DNA of 56,698 nucleotides from Paraburkholderia sp. C35 (GTDB lineage: Bacteria > Pseudomonadota > Gammaproteobacteria > Burkholderiales > Burkholderiaceae): positions 1-56,698 of the forward strand of contig NZ_QBUY01000053.1 of the NCBI RefSeq assembly GCF_003121405.1. The letters run 5' to 3'. A program made the position numbers and the translations under genes. The notes below the pieces were generated by a model. That model searched no databases and had not been told where the DNA came from. It was given only the letters and a program-made list of their open reading frames with translations. Of this stretch, positions 24,207 to 33,030 are shown in pieces (the first letter of the stretch is position 1; each line of letters starts with the position of its first letter).

Positions 24207-24492
24207 ACACACCGTTTGCCACCTGGGCTGCATATGCGAGTCGCTGCCGCTTGGGGCGCTACGGGTGATTGGAGTGGGGTAGGCGCTTATTCGAAGCGAA
24301 GGCAACGGGCGGGGACTGAGAGATTGCCGTGTGAAGAATAGGAACCGTTGGGGGCCCGCAGGCAAAGACCGGAGTGGGCGGTGTTAGCCCGCTTTCTTTT
24401 GCCTACTTTTCTTTGCGGCGGCAAAGAAAAGTAGGTGCCGCCCCGCACAGGGGCAACGCATGAAATGCGAAGGCAAACCGCGGATGCCAGCG
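24207..24492 (-). repeat. Dispersed hairpin repeat, copy 3 (right arm of inverted pair)
   Basis: This is the reverse-complement unit of copy 2. Its inner 22 bp (24207-24228) match 24095-24116 exactly in inverted orientation, the 34-bp palindrome-like hairpin is at 24402-24435, and the outer GCGGATGCCAGCG is at 24480-24492. The middle third is more diverged from copy 2 than copy 4 is. Copies 2 and 3 are separated by 90 bases, making a 665-bp imperfect palindrome (23828-24492). The stretch 23655-24541 has no gene; 23684-23827 shows nothing else. Confidence 0.82.
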
Positions 24493-24541
24493 AAAGCAGC
24501 AAAAAACCAACCGGCGGATGCCAGAGCAAAACAACCGACAA

Positions 24542-25615
24542 TCAGTTACCGCTACCTCGCGCAACGCGACGCTGCTTGACGGATTCAGCAAGCCCTTCAA
24601 GCACAGCGACACTCTCATCCCACCCGATACACGCATCGGTGATGCTCTGCCCATACGTCAGCGCGCAGCCTTCCTGCAGATCCTGGCGGCCCGCCACCAG
24701 ATGCGATTCGACCATCACGCCAACGATCCGCTCGTCCCCGGCAGCAATCTGGCGGCCAATATCCGCGCAAACGGGAATCTGGTTCTCATGCTTCTTCGAG
24801 CTATTCGCGTGGCTCGCATCGATCATCAGACGAGCAGCAAGCCCCGCCTTGCCAATATCGCTGCAGGCAGCGTTCACGCTCTCGGCGTCGTAGTTCGGCG
24901 CCTTGCCGCCGCGCAGGATGATGTGGCAATCCTCATTGCCCGCCGTCGATACGATGGCCGAATGGCCACCCTTCGTCACCGACAGGAAATGGTGCGGCTG
25001 CGAAGCCGCCTTGATCGCATCGACGGCGATCTTCACATTGCCGTCGGTGCCGTTCTTGAAGCCGACCGGGCACGACAGCCCCGATGCCAGTTCGCGGTGC
25101 ACCTGCGATTCCGTCGTGCGCGCACCGATCGCGCCCCACGAGATCAGATCGGCGATGTACTGCGGGCTGATCATGTCGAGGTACTCGGTGCCTGCTGGCA
25201 GACCCAGTTCGTTGATCTTCAGCAGCAGTTCGCGCGCGGTACGCAGGCCGTCGTTGATCTTGAAGCTGTTGTCCATGTACGGATCGTTGATGAGACCCTT
25301 CCAGCCCACCGTCGTGCGCGGCTTTTCGAAATACACGCGCATCACGATTTCCAACTCGCCCGCGAAGCGCTTGCGCTGCTCGATCAGACGGCCGGCGTAT
25401 TCCATCGCGGCCTTCGTGTCGTGAATCGAGCACGGCCCGACGATCACGATCAGCCGGTCGTCCATGCCGTGCAGAATGCGATGCATCGACTGGCGCGAGT
25501 TGTAGATCAGGTCCGATACCTTCTCGTCGCACGGGAATTCGCGGATCAGGTGAGCGGGCGGCGTCAGTTCTTTCAGTTCACGGATGCGGACATCGTCGGT
25601 ATTGTGCGGGGGCAT
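24542..25615 (-). CDS. aroG: 3-deoxy-7-phosphoheptulonate synthase (DAHP synthase), AroG type
   Basis: First step of the shikimate pathway: condenses phosphoenolpyruvate with erythrose 4-phosphate. 357 aa, a class I (AroFGH) enzyme. Motifs: LIVIVGPCSIHD, MRVYFEKPRTTVGWKG, and the C-terminal MIDASHANSSKK. The N-terminal extension with VRIRELKELTPPAHL is the part that senses aromatic amino acids in this class; the resemblance is to the phenylalanine-sensitive AroG group, but which amino acid inhibits this copy cannot be told. GAGGAG lies 8 bases before the ATG. The gene ends next to the repeat element. A terminator upstream isolates it from tldD. Confidence 0.95.
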   Translation of the reverse strand: MPPHNTDDVRIRELKELTPPAHLIREFPCDEKVSDLIYNSRQSMHRILHGMDDRLIVIVGPCSIHDTKAAMEYAGRLIEQRKRFAGELEIVMRVYFEKPRTTVGWKGLINDPYMDNSFKINDGLRTARELLLKINELGLPAGTEYLDMISPQYIADLISWGAIGARTTESQVHRELASGLSCPVGFKNGTDGNVKIAVDAIKAASQPHHFLSVTKGGHSAIVSTAGNEDCHIILRGGKAPNYDAESVNAACSDIGKAGLAARLMIDASHANSSKKHENQIPVCADIGRQIAAGDERIVGVMVESHLVAGRQDLQEGCALTYGQSITDACIGWDESVAVLEGLAESVKQRRVARGSGN

Positions 25616-25733
25616 GGTTTTCTCCTCGTTCCTTGCGTGTGGTGCGGTTCGAGCGGTCTGCGTATGACTGACGGCGCCGCAACGAACAGATCAACAGGCT
25701 TAAAAGTTCAAATTCAAAGTGGGTAGGGGCGAA

Positions 25734-25764
25734 AAAAAACCGCCAGACTCGCTGGCGGTTTTTT
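25734..25764. terminator. Bidirectional intrinsic terminator between tldD and aroG
   Basis: Perfect 13-bp arms (25734-25746 and 25752-25764, core CCGCCAG / CTGGCGG) around ACTCG, with an A run on the left and a T run on the right. It would end tldD transcription on the minus strand before the aroG promoter. Confidence 0.9.
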
Positions 25765-25954
25765 CGGGAATTCTAGGTGCCTATGTACGTTCACACCCCT
25801 CTCGATCCGCCAGCGGTCTGAGATGCCCAAAAAAAGTAAAAATAAAACTTGGCGGACATGGCGAAAAAGGGATGGCTCGTCGAAAAGGTTGATTGGCTTT
25901 ATAACCCGAGGTTTGCTCGGCTGGCAAGCCGTTAGGGTCAAAAATGCGGGAAAT

Positions 25955-25991
25955 CCGCACGTTTCATGCTTGACATGCACGAAACGTGCGG
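25955..25991. other. Hairpin just past the tldD stop
   Basis: CCGCACGTTTC / GAAACGTGCGG (11-bp arms, 15-base loop) lies 11 bases after the tldD stop on the minus strand. It has no immediate T run, so it is either a 3' stabilising hairpin or a protein-binding palindrome. It is separate from the terminator further down. Confidence 0.5.
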
Positions 25992-26002
25992 GCGATGCAA
26001 AA

Positions 26003-27469
26003 TCAGACCGTACCGCCGACCGTCATCTTGTCGATCCGCAGCGTCGGCTGGCCGACGCCGACAGGCACGCTCTGGCCTTCCTTGCCGCACACACCGACGC
26101 CCGTATCCAGCGACATGTCGTTGCCGATCATGCTCACGTACTTGAGCGATTCCGGACCGCTGCCGATCAGCGTCGCGCCCTTGACGGGATACGTGATCTT
26201 GCCGTTTTCGATCATGTACGCCTCGGACGCCGAGAACACGAACTTGCCGTTCGTGATGTCGACCTGGCCGCCGCCGAAGTTCACCGCATACAGCCCGTTC
26301 ATCACGGACGCGAAGATTTCCTGCGGATCCTTGTCGCCGTTGAGCATGTAGGTGTTGGTCATGCGCGGCAGCGGCAGCGCGGCGTACGATTCGCGGCGTG
26401 CGTTGCCCGTCACGGGCATCTTCATCAGGCGCGCGTTGAGCGTGTCCTGGATGTAGCCCTTCAGGATGCCGTCTTCGATCAGCGTCGTGCACTGCGTCGG
26501 GTTGCCTTCGTCGTCGATGTTCAGCGAGCCGCGGCGATTCGGCAGCGTGCCGTCGTCGACGACCGTCACGCCCTTGGCCGCGACCTGCTCGCCGATACGG
26601 CCAGCGAATGCCGACGAGCCCTTGCGGTTGAAGTCACCTTCCAGACCGTGGCCGATCGCTTCGTGCAGCAGCACGCCGGGCCAGCCCGGTCCGAGCACGA
26701 CGGTCATCGCGCCGGCCGGTGCCGGGCGTGCGTCCAGATTCACCAAAGCGGCATGCACGGCGTCGTCGACATATTTCGACAGCATTTCATCCGTGAAATA
26801 ACCGTAGTCATAGCGACCGCCGCCACCACCGCTGCCGATTTCACGGCGGCCATTCTGCTCGGCGATCACCGTCACCGACACGCGCACCAGCGGACGGATG
26901 TCCGCGGCCAGCGCGCCGTCGCTGCGCGCGACCAGCACGACGTCGTACTCACCGGCGAGGCCCGCCATCACCTGCGTAATGCGCGGATCGCGGCTGCGCG
27001 CCATCTGCTCGATGCGCTCGAGCAGTTTGACCTTGGCGGTTGCGTCGAGCGAATGCAGCGGATCGGACGGCAGATACAGATCGCGGCCTGCCACGCCCGT
27101 CAGCGTCGAAGCTGCCTTGATCTTCTGCTTGCCGCCACCCGCCTTGGCAATCGCGCGCGTCGCGATGGCCGCCTGGCGGATCGCTTCCGGCGACAGATCG
27201 TCCGAATACGCAAACGCCGTGCGGTCGCCCGACACCGCGCGCACGCCGACGCCCTGGTCGATGCTGAAGCTGCCCGATTTGACGATGCCTTCCTCGAGGC
27301 TCCACGCCTCGCTGCGGGTAGCCTGGAAATAGAGGTCGGCGTAATCGACGCGATGCGTGAAGATTTCGGCGAGCGTGCGGGTCAGCACGGCTTCGTCGAG
27401 GCCGTAGGGCGTCAGAAGCACGTCTTTGGCTGTCGCGAGATTACGGATGCTGGGTTCGATGATGTTCAT
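26003..27469 (-). CDS. tldD: Metalloprotease TldD
   Basis: Zinc-dependent peptidase of the TldD/TldE (PmbA) pair, cytoplasmic, known for microcin maturation and antitoxin CcdA turnover in E. coli. 488 aa. The metal site HEAIGHGLEGD (near residue 266) has the expected HExxxH form. N-terminal DYADLYFQATRSEAWSLEEG and C-terminal ILKGYIQDTLNARL, EAYMIENGKITYPV and MIGNDMSLDTGVGVCGKEGQ are conserved. The partner pmbA is not in the window. It is followed after 100 bases upstream by the nitrilase and yhdP genes on the same strand, the yhdP-nit-tldD order known in related bacteria. Confidence 0.95.
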   Translation of the reverse strand: MNIIEPSIRNLATAKDVLLTPYGLDEAVLTRTLAEIFTHRVDYADLYFQATRSEAWSLEEGIVKSGSFSIDQGVGVRAVSGDRTAFAYSDDLSPEAIRQAAIATRAIAKAGGGKQKIKAASTLTGVAGRDLYLPSDPLHSLDATAKVKLLERIEQMARSRDPRITQVMAGLAGEYDVVLVARSDGALAADIRPLVRVSVTVIAEQNGRREIGSGGGGGRYDYGYFTDEMLSKYVDDAVHAALVNLDARPAPAGAMTVVLGPGWPGVLLHEAIGHGLEGDFNRKGSSAFAGRIGEQVAAKGVTVVDDGTLPNRRGSLNIDDEGNPTQCTTLIEDGILKGYIQDTLNARLMKMPVTGNARRESYAALPLPRMTNTYMLNGDKDPQEIFASVMNGLYAVNFGGGQVDITNGKFVFSASEAYMIENGKITYPVKGATLIGSGPESLKYVSMIGNDMSLDTGVGVCGKEGQSVPVGVGQPTLRIDKMTVGGTV

Positions 27470-27569
27470 GCGAAGTTCGCTCGATTCAGGGTATTCAGTT
27501 GACGTGCACGCCTGTCAGATGGGTGACGGCAGCGGCACTTTCAATACGTGCATTTCAGGTCAAACGTAA

Positions 27570-28418
27570 TCAGCTGAGCACGCGGTGACGCCAGGCCGGC
27601 AGGCTTTGCCGGACTTCGTCGATACGTGCACGCTCGATATTGCCCGCGACGACGCCCGCGCCTTCGTCGCGCACGTCGATGATTTCGCCCCACGGGTCGA
27701 TCAGCATACTGTGGCCCCACGTGCGGCGGCCGTTCTCGTGCTTGCCGCCCTGCGCTGCGGCGAGCACGTAACACTGGTTCTCGACGGCCCGCGCGCGCAG
27801 CAGGGTTTCCCAGTGCGCGCGGCCCGTCGTGTACGTGAACGCCGATGGCACGACGATCAGCGCGCAGTCGCCCATGCGCCGGTACAGCTCGGGAAAGCGT
27901 AGATCGTAGCAGACGGACAGGCCCACGCGCCCGAACGGCGCCTCGAAGGTGCGCACGGTGTCGCCGGGGCGAATGGTGCGCGCTTCGTCGAACGATTCTT
28001 CACCTTTTTCAAAGTTGAACAGGTGAATCTTGTCGTAGCGTGCCGCCTCGTTGCCCTGTGGATCGAACACGAGCGTCGTGTTCAGCACGCGGGTTTCTTC
28101 GGGCGCTTTCAACGGCAGCGTGCCGCCGATCACCCACACCTGGTGGCGGCGCGCGGCATCGGCGAGAAACTGCTGGATCGGGCCGTCGCCGTAGGTTTCG
28201 CGCACCGTGAGCTTGTCGGTGTCCTTGAAGCCCATGAAGCAGAAATACTCGGGCAGCAGGACGAGTTGCGCGCCATCGGCGGCAGCTTGGGCGATCAGAC
28301 GTTCGGCATCGGCGAGATTGCGGTCGCGATCGGGCGTGCTCACCATCTGCAAGGCGGCGACGCGGAAAGGACCAGCGTGGGAAGGGGACTTCGCGGACTG
28401 CGTGTTCAGGTCGCTCAT
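27570..28418 (-). CDS. Carbon-nitrogen hydrolase (Nit2-like omega-amidase family)
   Basis: 282-aa member of the nitrilase superfamily. The Glu-Lys-Cys triad is visible: Glu in LVLLPEYFCFMG, Lys in YDKIHLFNFEKGEE, Cys in GLSVCYDLRFPE. Relatives remove ammonia from small amides such as alpha-ketoglutaramate or deaminated glutathione (Nit1); the latter role is plausible for bacterial copies next to yhdP and tldD, but the substrate is not determined here. It lies 104 bases downstream of yhdP and 100 bases before tldD, all on the minus strand. Confidence 0.9.
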   Translation of the reverse strand: MSDLNTQSAKSPSHAGPFRVAALQMVSTPDRDRNLADAERLIAQAAADGAQLVLLPEYFCFMGFKDTDKLTVRETYGDGPIQQFLADAARRHQVWVIGGTLPLKAPEETRVLNTTLVFDPQGNEAARYDKIHLFNFEKGEESFDEARTIRPGDTVRTFEAPFGRVGLSVCYDLRFPELYRRMGDCALIVVPSAFTYTTGRAHWETLLRARAVENQCYVLAAAQGGKHENGRRTWGHSMLIDPWGEIIDVRDEGAGVVAGNIERARIDEVRQSLPAWRHRVLS

Positions 28419-28522
28419 AGGCGTTCGGAAAACTCCTGCGTTGGGCAGTGCGGACAGCGGACGCCGGCGCGATTCACCAGAATCTGGTGCGCTCGCCGAG
28501 TCTGAGGAACCCGGTCCGGCCC

Positions 28523-31500
28523 TCAGTTCGGCGCCGCGATGGCAGCCGGCGCGTCCATCTTACCGCTATCTCCCTTCACCCGCTCGACGTGTGGTTTGGC
28601 CCACGAACCCGTGATCGAGTAGTCGCGCGCGAACGCGTGTTCGATCGAATGCGACAGCGCGAAATCGCCGGCCAGCGCGGCGAGACCGAGCAGCGGATTG
28701 ATGATGGCCGCCGCCACCACGCCCGCGCCCGCGCTGACAGTCGGCACGATATGTACGTTCAGGTTCTGCGTTTCCGTCGTCATATCGACGGTGCCTTTCA
28801 TATTGGCGCGTGCCGGCGCCGTCACCAGTTCGAAATTGCTGGTCGAGCCGATGCCGTTCACCACCTGCGCGGTGCCTGTCACATGCTCGAACGGCAGCCC
28901 TTCGCCGATCACGTCGCGGAAGTCCATCTGCGCGTAGCGCGCCAGGCTTTGCAGGCTCAGCACGCCGAGCAGCTTCGCGACACCCGGATCGTCCTTGAGA
29001 CTCTGCCCGTGCCGCAGATCGACGGCGAGATTGCCGTTGAGCGTCGGATAGTCGGGCTTGGTCGGGCCGCCCTGCCAGCCGAGCTTGCCCGACAGCGAGC
29101 CTTCGCCCGCCTTGAGCGTGCGCGGCAGGCCGGCGCGTTGCAGCAGCAGGCCGGCATCCTTGATGTCCAGCTTGAAATCGACTTCGGTGCTGCGCTCGGT
29201 CTCGTCGTCCTGATTCGGGCCGTAGTTGCGGCCCGTGCGCCAGTTCGCCGTCGCCTTCAGCACGGCGGCAGGATTGCTGATTTCGAGCGAGTCGAGTTGC
29301 CAGACGGGCGTGCCGTTGTCTTCGAAGTTATGCGCGTTGACTTCGAGCTTGCCGATATTGCGCTCGCGCACGATCAGTTCGTTGACGACGAGATCGATCG
29401 ACGGAATGTTCTGCGCCGGCTGGTTGATCGCCGGGCCGAGCAGATCGTTCTCGGTCGCCGATGGAATGACCAGACGCGCGAGCCGCGCCTGCAGCGTGCC
29501 GGGCGAACCCGGCTGGGCGCCCGGCAGCCACGACACGTGCCCCGCCACCTGGTTCGACGCGATATTCGCCTGCCATTGCCGGTCGTAGTGCGACGCGCCG
29601 ACCACCACGCTTTCCCAGTGGCGCTTGAGCAGCGTCAGCGTGCCAATGTGTACGGCGAAGCGGTTCGGCATGAACTGCACGGCCGTCGCGCTGGGCGGCA
29701 CGGGCGCGACGCCTTCGTTGGCCTTGCGCATCTGCAGGAAGAGGGCGCGCCATGCATCGGCGTCGAGCGAATCGATATCGACGGCGGCGATCACGCCTTC
29801 CGTTGGCAATTCGGGCGTCCGGTTGACACCAATCGCGCCGCGCACGACCTGGGGCGGCTCGCCGGCCGTGTGGCGCAGCAGATAGGGCGCGGCGATCGGG
29901 CCGAACGTGAGGTCGGCGCGTTGCAGGCCGGTCGCGGTTGGGCTGTCGTTGCTGCCACTGGCAGTGTTGGCGCTGGCGGTGTTGTCGCTGCCGCCGCTGC
30001 TGCCCTTGCTGGCGTTGTTCGCACTACTGCCGCTTCCACCCGCGTTGCCGTCTCCATTGCCGATGGGCCGGAACGTGAAATCGAGCGGCATGGGCGTGCC
30101 GACCGGCTTGTTGAACGGCGCAGGGAAATTGAGCGCGAGACCCGTCAGATCCGAATGCACGGCGACATCCGGCAGCCGGCCTTTCGCGCCGCGCACGCTG
30201 ATGTCATAGGGCGCGCTGCCGCTCATGTGTGTCAGCACCTGGGCGGGCAGGCCGTGCAGATTCAGGTCGCGCGCGGCATCGACGGCGACCTGGCCGGACA
30301 CGTTGAGCGCATAGCTGCCCTTGTCGCTGAGGCCGCCTTTCGCGCGCACGTCGCCGCCCATGAACTGCCCCGTCAACTGATCGACCTGCGCCGTGCGTTC
30401 GGTGAAGCGCACCTTGCCGCGCAGTTGCGACAGCGGCGGGACATTGTCCACGGCGAGCCGGTTGTTCTCGAACGCGAGCGAGCCTTCCACCGCGACATGC
30501 ATCTTGGGCGGCGGTACGCCCGGCGGCGTAGGCGGATTACGCGGCACGGTCAGCTTGAGCGCGAGCGCGGCGGGGCCATCGGCGTGAATCTTCTCGGTCT
30601 CATGCTTCGCCATGCCGCCGAGCGCGCTGTTGTTCACGTAGTCGAGCATATCGGCGAGCGGACCGTGTCCGCCCCCCGTGATGATCAGGCTCGACGCGCG
30701 GTTGCCGAGATCGTCGATCTTGCCCGTCACTTTGCCCATCTCGACGTGCTTGTAGTGCGCGCGATCGACGTCGAAGCGCAGCAGGTTCTCTTTCAGCTGG
30801 AACGTGCCGTCGATGCCATCGAGCGCGGGCCACACGTTCGGCGTGCCGTTTTTCAGCGTGCGCGGCGGATAGGGCGATGGATCGAAGCGCCCGCCCTTGA
30901 ACGGCGCGATGATTCTGAAAACGCCTGCACTCGGATCACGCGAATACGGGAATTTCTCGAGATTGCCGTGAATCTCGATCGTGCCGCCGCGCGAAATCCC
31001 GGCCTGCAAACCGTGGGTCAGATAGACGCGCAGCTTTTCGCTGATGCTGGTCGGCAGATAGCGGGTGATGCGCGTGACCTGGGCGCGCTCGAAGTCCGCT
31101 TTCAGATCGAGCGAGCCGCGTCCGCTGCCGACGTTCGCATAGCTGGCCGTCGCCTTCGCGGCTGTGTCTGCATTCGATACCTTCAGCTCCGACACATCGA
31201 CCTTGAACGCCTTGTGCAACTGGCCCGGCTCGACCGTAGAGCCGATGGTCCACGTGCCTTTGCCGCTCAGATGATCGAACGTGAGACGCGGATCGTCGAA
31301 CACGCCCGGCAGCGTGAGCGCGGCGTTGGCCGTGTCGATCGAGATCGTGCCGTGCTTGTCGTCGGCATCGACGGTGCCCCACAGATTTTCGACGCCCGGA
31401 ATGCCCGCGCGTGGATGGCCGCGCGCCGTCAGCCCCGGCGGCGGTTCTTGAGCCGCCACGCTGATACCCTGCAGATCGCCCTTGAAGCGATACCGGATGA

Positions 31501-32845
31501 TCGGTTCCGCGTTCGGCTCGCGATGCTCGCTAGCCGCTTCGCCCGAATCCGGCTTGCCGCGCTCGACTTCGATCGTGTAATTCGCCACCAGGCCGCGCGG
31601 GTTGAAACGCACGAGGCTGTTCAGCAGTCGCCTGGGCAGCGGCAGCGCGCGGCTGAATTCCGCGAGAATGCCCAGATCGACGCGATCGCCGGAAATGCTG
31701 ATCAACTGGCCGTGCTGGACGCTCGGCATCCGGTAGCGGCTCGACAGCGTATGCAGTGCGAGGATGCGGGTGACGGGCGTGCCGTCGGCGAGCGGCGGCT
31801 GGCCGAGTTCGGCGTGCAGGTGGTTCAGATCGAGCGTCCACTCGTCGCCGTCATGCGCGACCGCCCAAGAAAAGCTCGCGACGGGCACGTCGAGCTTCGG
31901 CTGGGTCGGCTTCACGCGCAGCGCGATGTCGTTGCCCGACAGTTCGCCCGATGCCGAGCGCACGCGCCCTTGCGCGAACTGCAGCCAGATCGCGCTGTTC
32001 ACCCGGCCCGCATAGGTTTCGATCGGGAAATCCATGTAGCGGGCGAGCATGGGCAGATCGACGGTGCCTGTCGAGATATAGGCTTCGCCCGTCCAGTTGA
32101 TCGGCTTGCCCATCGCCGAAAGTCGCGCGTGACGGAAGTTCGCGCGAAAGTCGAGCGGCCCGAACAGCACCTTGCCGTCGGGCGGCGCCTGCAACGCGAC
32201 GCGGTGATCGTAGCCCTCGCTCAGAATGGCGAGGCGAATGTTCTGCAGCGCGATCTCGGGCGCGTCGCGGCGCGCGTCGTGCCAGCGCAGCGTGCCGCCG
32301 CGCAGGATGATGGCCTGCTGGCGCAGCAGCCAGGTGCTGAAGGTGTCGTTGCCCGAATGCGTGGTCGGCACCATCACGCCCGCGACTGACAGCGAGCCGT
32401 CCGTCTCGCGCTCGATCAGCAGATCCGGTTTATCGACGATCACGCTCGACAGGATCGGCGCGAGCTTCCACACGGACGACCACGACACGGCCGCGCTGGC
32501 GTGCGGAATGTTCAGCGCGACTTTGCCGTCGCGATTGGTGATGGTGACGTTGGTGACTTCGAGGCCCGGCTGAAAACCCGTCCAGTGCGGCGCGATCTTG
32601 CCGATCCTGAACTGCGCGTGGATTTTCTCGGAGATAGCCGCTTCGATTTTTGGCCGGAACGAATCGGCCTGGGGCAGCACGATGTAGCGCAGGCCGAGCA
32701 CGGCCAGCACGACGATGAAATAGATGAACAGCGCAATACCGAGCAGGACGCGCAGTGTGTGGCGCAGCACTGCATGATCGCCTCCGCCTACGGGCTTGAC
32801 GCGTCCAGCTTCGTGCGGGTCGGCGGATGAGTTTCGCTCGGACAT
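28523..32845 (-). CDS. yhdP: YhdP-family AsmA-like envelope protein
   Basis: Very large (1440 aa) inner-membrane-anchored protein of the AsmA-like group; in E. coli YhdP works with TamB and YdbH in moving phospholipids to the outer membrane. One N-terminal membrane helix (about residues 30-55, LRVLLGIALFIYFIVVLAVLG) is followed by a long, repetitive beta-rich periplasmic region. A Ser/Asn/Gly-rich low-complexity stretch sits at about residues 928-968. The C-terminal part ends with a hydrophobic VSAGAGVVAAAIINPLLGLAALAG segment. Length and order fit the family. The long plus-strand frame opposite is an antisense shadow. Confidence 0.93.
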   Translation of the reverse strand: MSERNSSADPHEAGRVKPVGGGDHAVLRHTLRVLLGIALFIYFIVVLAVLGLRYIVLPQADSFRPKIEAAISEKIHAQFRIGKIAPHWTGFQPGLEVTNVTITNRDGKVALNIPHASAAVSWSSVWKLAPILSSVIVDKPDLLIERETDGSLSVAGVMVPTTHSGNDTFSTWLLRQQAIILRGGTLRWHDARRDAPEIALQNIRLAILSEGYDHRVALQAPPDGKVLFGPLDFRANFRHARLSAMGKPINWTGEAYISTGTVDLPMLARYMDFPIETYAGRVNSAIWLQFAQGRVRSASGELSGNDIALRVKPTQPKLDVPVASFSWAVAHDGDEWTLDLNHLHAELGQPPLADGTPVTRILALHTLSSRYRMPSVQHGQLISISGDRVDLGILAEFSRALPLPRRLLNSLVRFNPRGLVANYTIEVERGKPDSGEAASEHREPNAEPIIRYRFKGDLQGISVAAQEPPPGLTARGHPRAGIPGVENLWGTVDADDKHGTISIDTANAALTLPGVFDDPRLTFDHLSGKGTWTIGSTVEPGQLHKAFKVDVSELKVSNADTAAKATASYANVGSGRGSLDLKADFERAQVTRITRYLPTSISEKLRVYLTHGLQAGISRGGTIEIHGNLEKFPYSRDPSAGVFRIIAPFKGGRFDPSPYPPRTLKNGTPNVWPALDGIDGTFQLKENLLRFDVDRAHYKHVEMGKVTGKIDDLGNRASSLIITGGGHGPLADMLDYVNNSALGGMAKHETEKIHADGPAALALKLTVPRNPPTPPGVPPPKMHVAVEGSLAFENNRLAVDNVPPLSQLRGKVRFTERTAQVDQLTGQFMGGDVRAKGGLSDKGSYALNVSGQVAVDAARDLNLHGLPAQVLTHMSGSAPYDISVRGAKGRLPDVAVHSDLTGLALNFPAPFNKPVGTPMPLDFTFRPIGNGDGNAGGSGSSANNASKGSSGGSDNTASANTASGSNDSPTATGLQRADLTFGPIAAPYLLRHTAGEPPQVVRGAIGVNRTPELPTEGVIAAVDIDSLDADAWRALFLQMRKANEGVAPVPPSATAVQFMPNRFAVHIGTLTLLKRHWESVVVGASHYDRQWQANIASNQVAGHVSWLPGAQPGSPGTLQARLARLVIPSATENDLLGPAINQPAQNIPSIDLVVNELIVRERNIGKLEVNAHNFEDNGTPVWQLDSLEISNPAAVLKATANWRTGRNYGPNQDDETERSTEVDFKLDIKDAGLLLQRAGLPRTLKAGEGSLSGKLGWQGGPTKPDYPTLNGNLAVDLRHGQSLKDDPGVAKLLGVLSLQSLARYAQMDFRDVIGEGLPFEHVTGTAQVVNGIGSTSNFELVTAPARANMKGTVDMTTETQNLNVHIVPTVSAGAGVVAAAIINPLLGLAALAGDFALSHSIEHAFARDYSITGSWAKPHVERVKGDSGKMDAPAAIAAPN

Positions 32846-33030
32846 GCTGCGACGGGGTAGGCGTATGGTAGTTTTGCGGTCTAACGACGAAATGTATCAC
32901 ACAGGCCAGCAGCCACGGGCCTTTGGTACGGCCTGTATGGGCAAGGCCACACGCGGTTCCGGCAGATGGCACATCTAACCGCCGCCGGGGCCCGACGCAG
33001 AATTCAAGCAACGAGCGAGCCAGCTCTTTG

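Larger units (their letters stand above)
25616..26002. other. Intergenic stretch between tldD and aroG
   Basis: 387 bases without a convincing gene. It holds the terminator at 25734-25764, a hairpin at 25955-25991 and an AT-rich run (about 25827-25855) between TCCGCCA and TGGCGGA. The aroG promoter should lie between 25616 and 25733 on the minus strand; TTGAAT and TTGAAC words occur there but no clear -10 follows. Confidence 0.7.

Noticed and set aside
24435..24893. Short ORF starting MPPRTGATHEMRRQTAD beside the repeat, with similar frames in the other copies
   Set aside because: The frame begins inside the hairpin repeat and runs antisense into aroG; the same start recurs only because the repeat recurs.
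25714..25980. An 88-codon minus-strand frame between tldD and aroG
   Set aside because: It runs through the intrinsic terminator 25734-25764 and part of the tldD 3' hairpin and has no ribosome site; most likely non-coding.
28448..32389. A 1313-codon open frame on the plus strand opposite yhdP
   Set aside because: Its product is Arg/Ala/His-rich with no family resemblance, the typical antisense shadow of a high-GC gene; the minus-strand protein is a clear YhdP.
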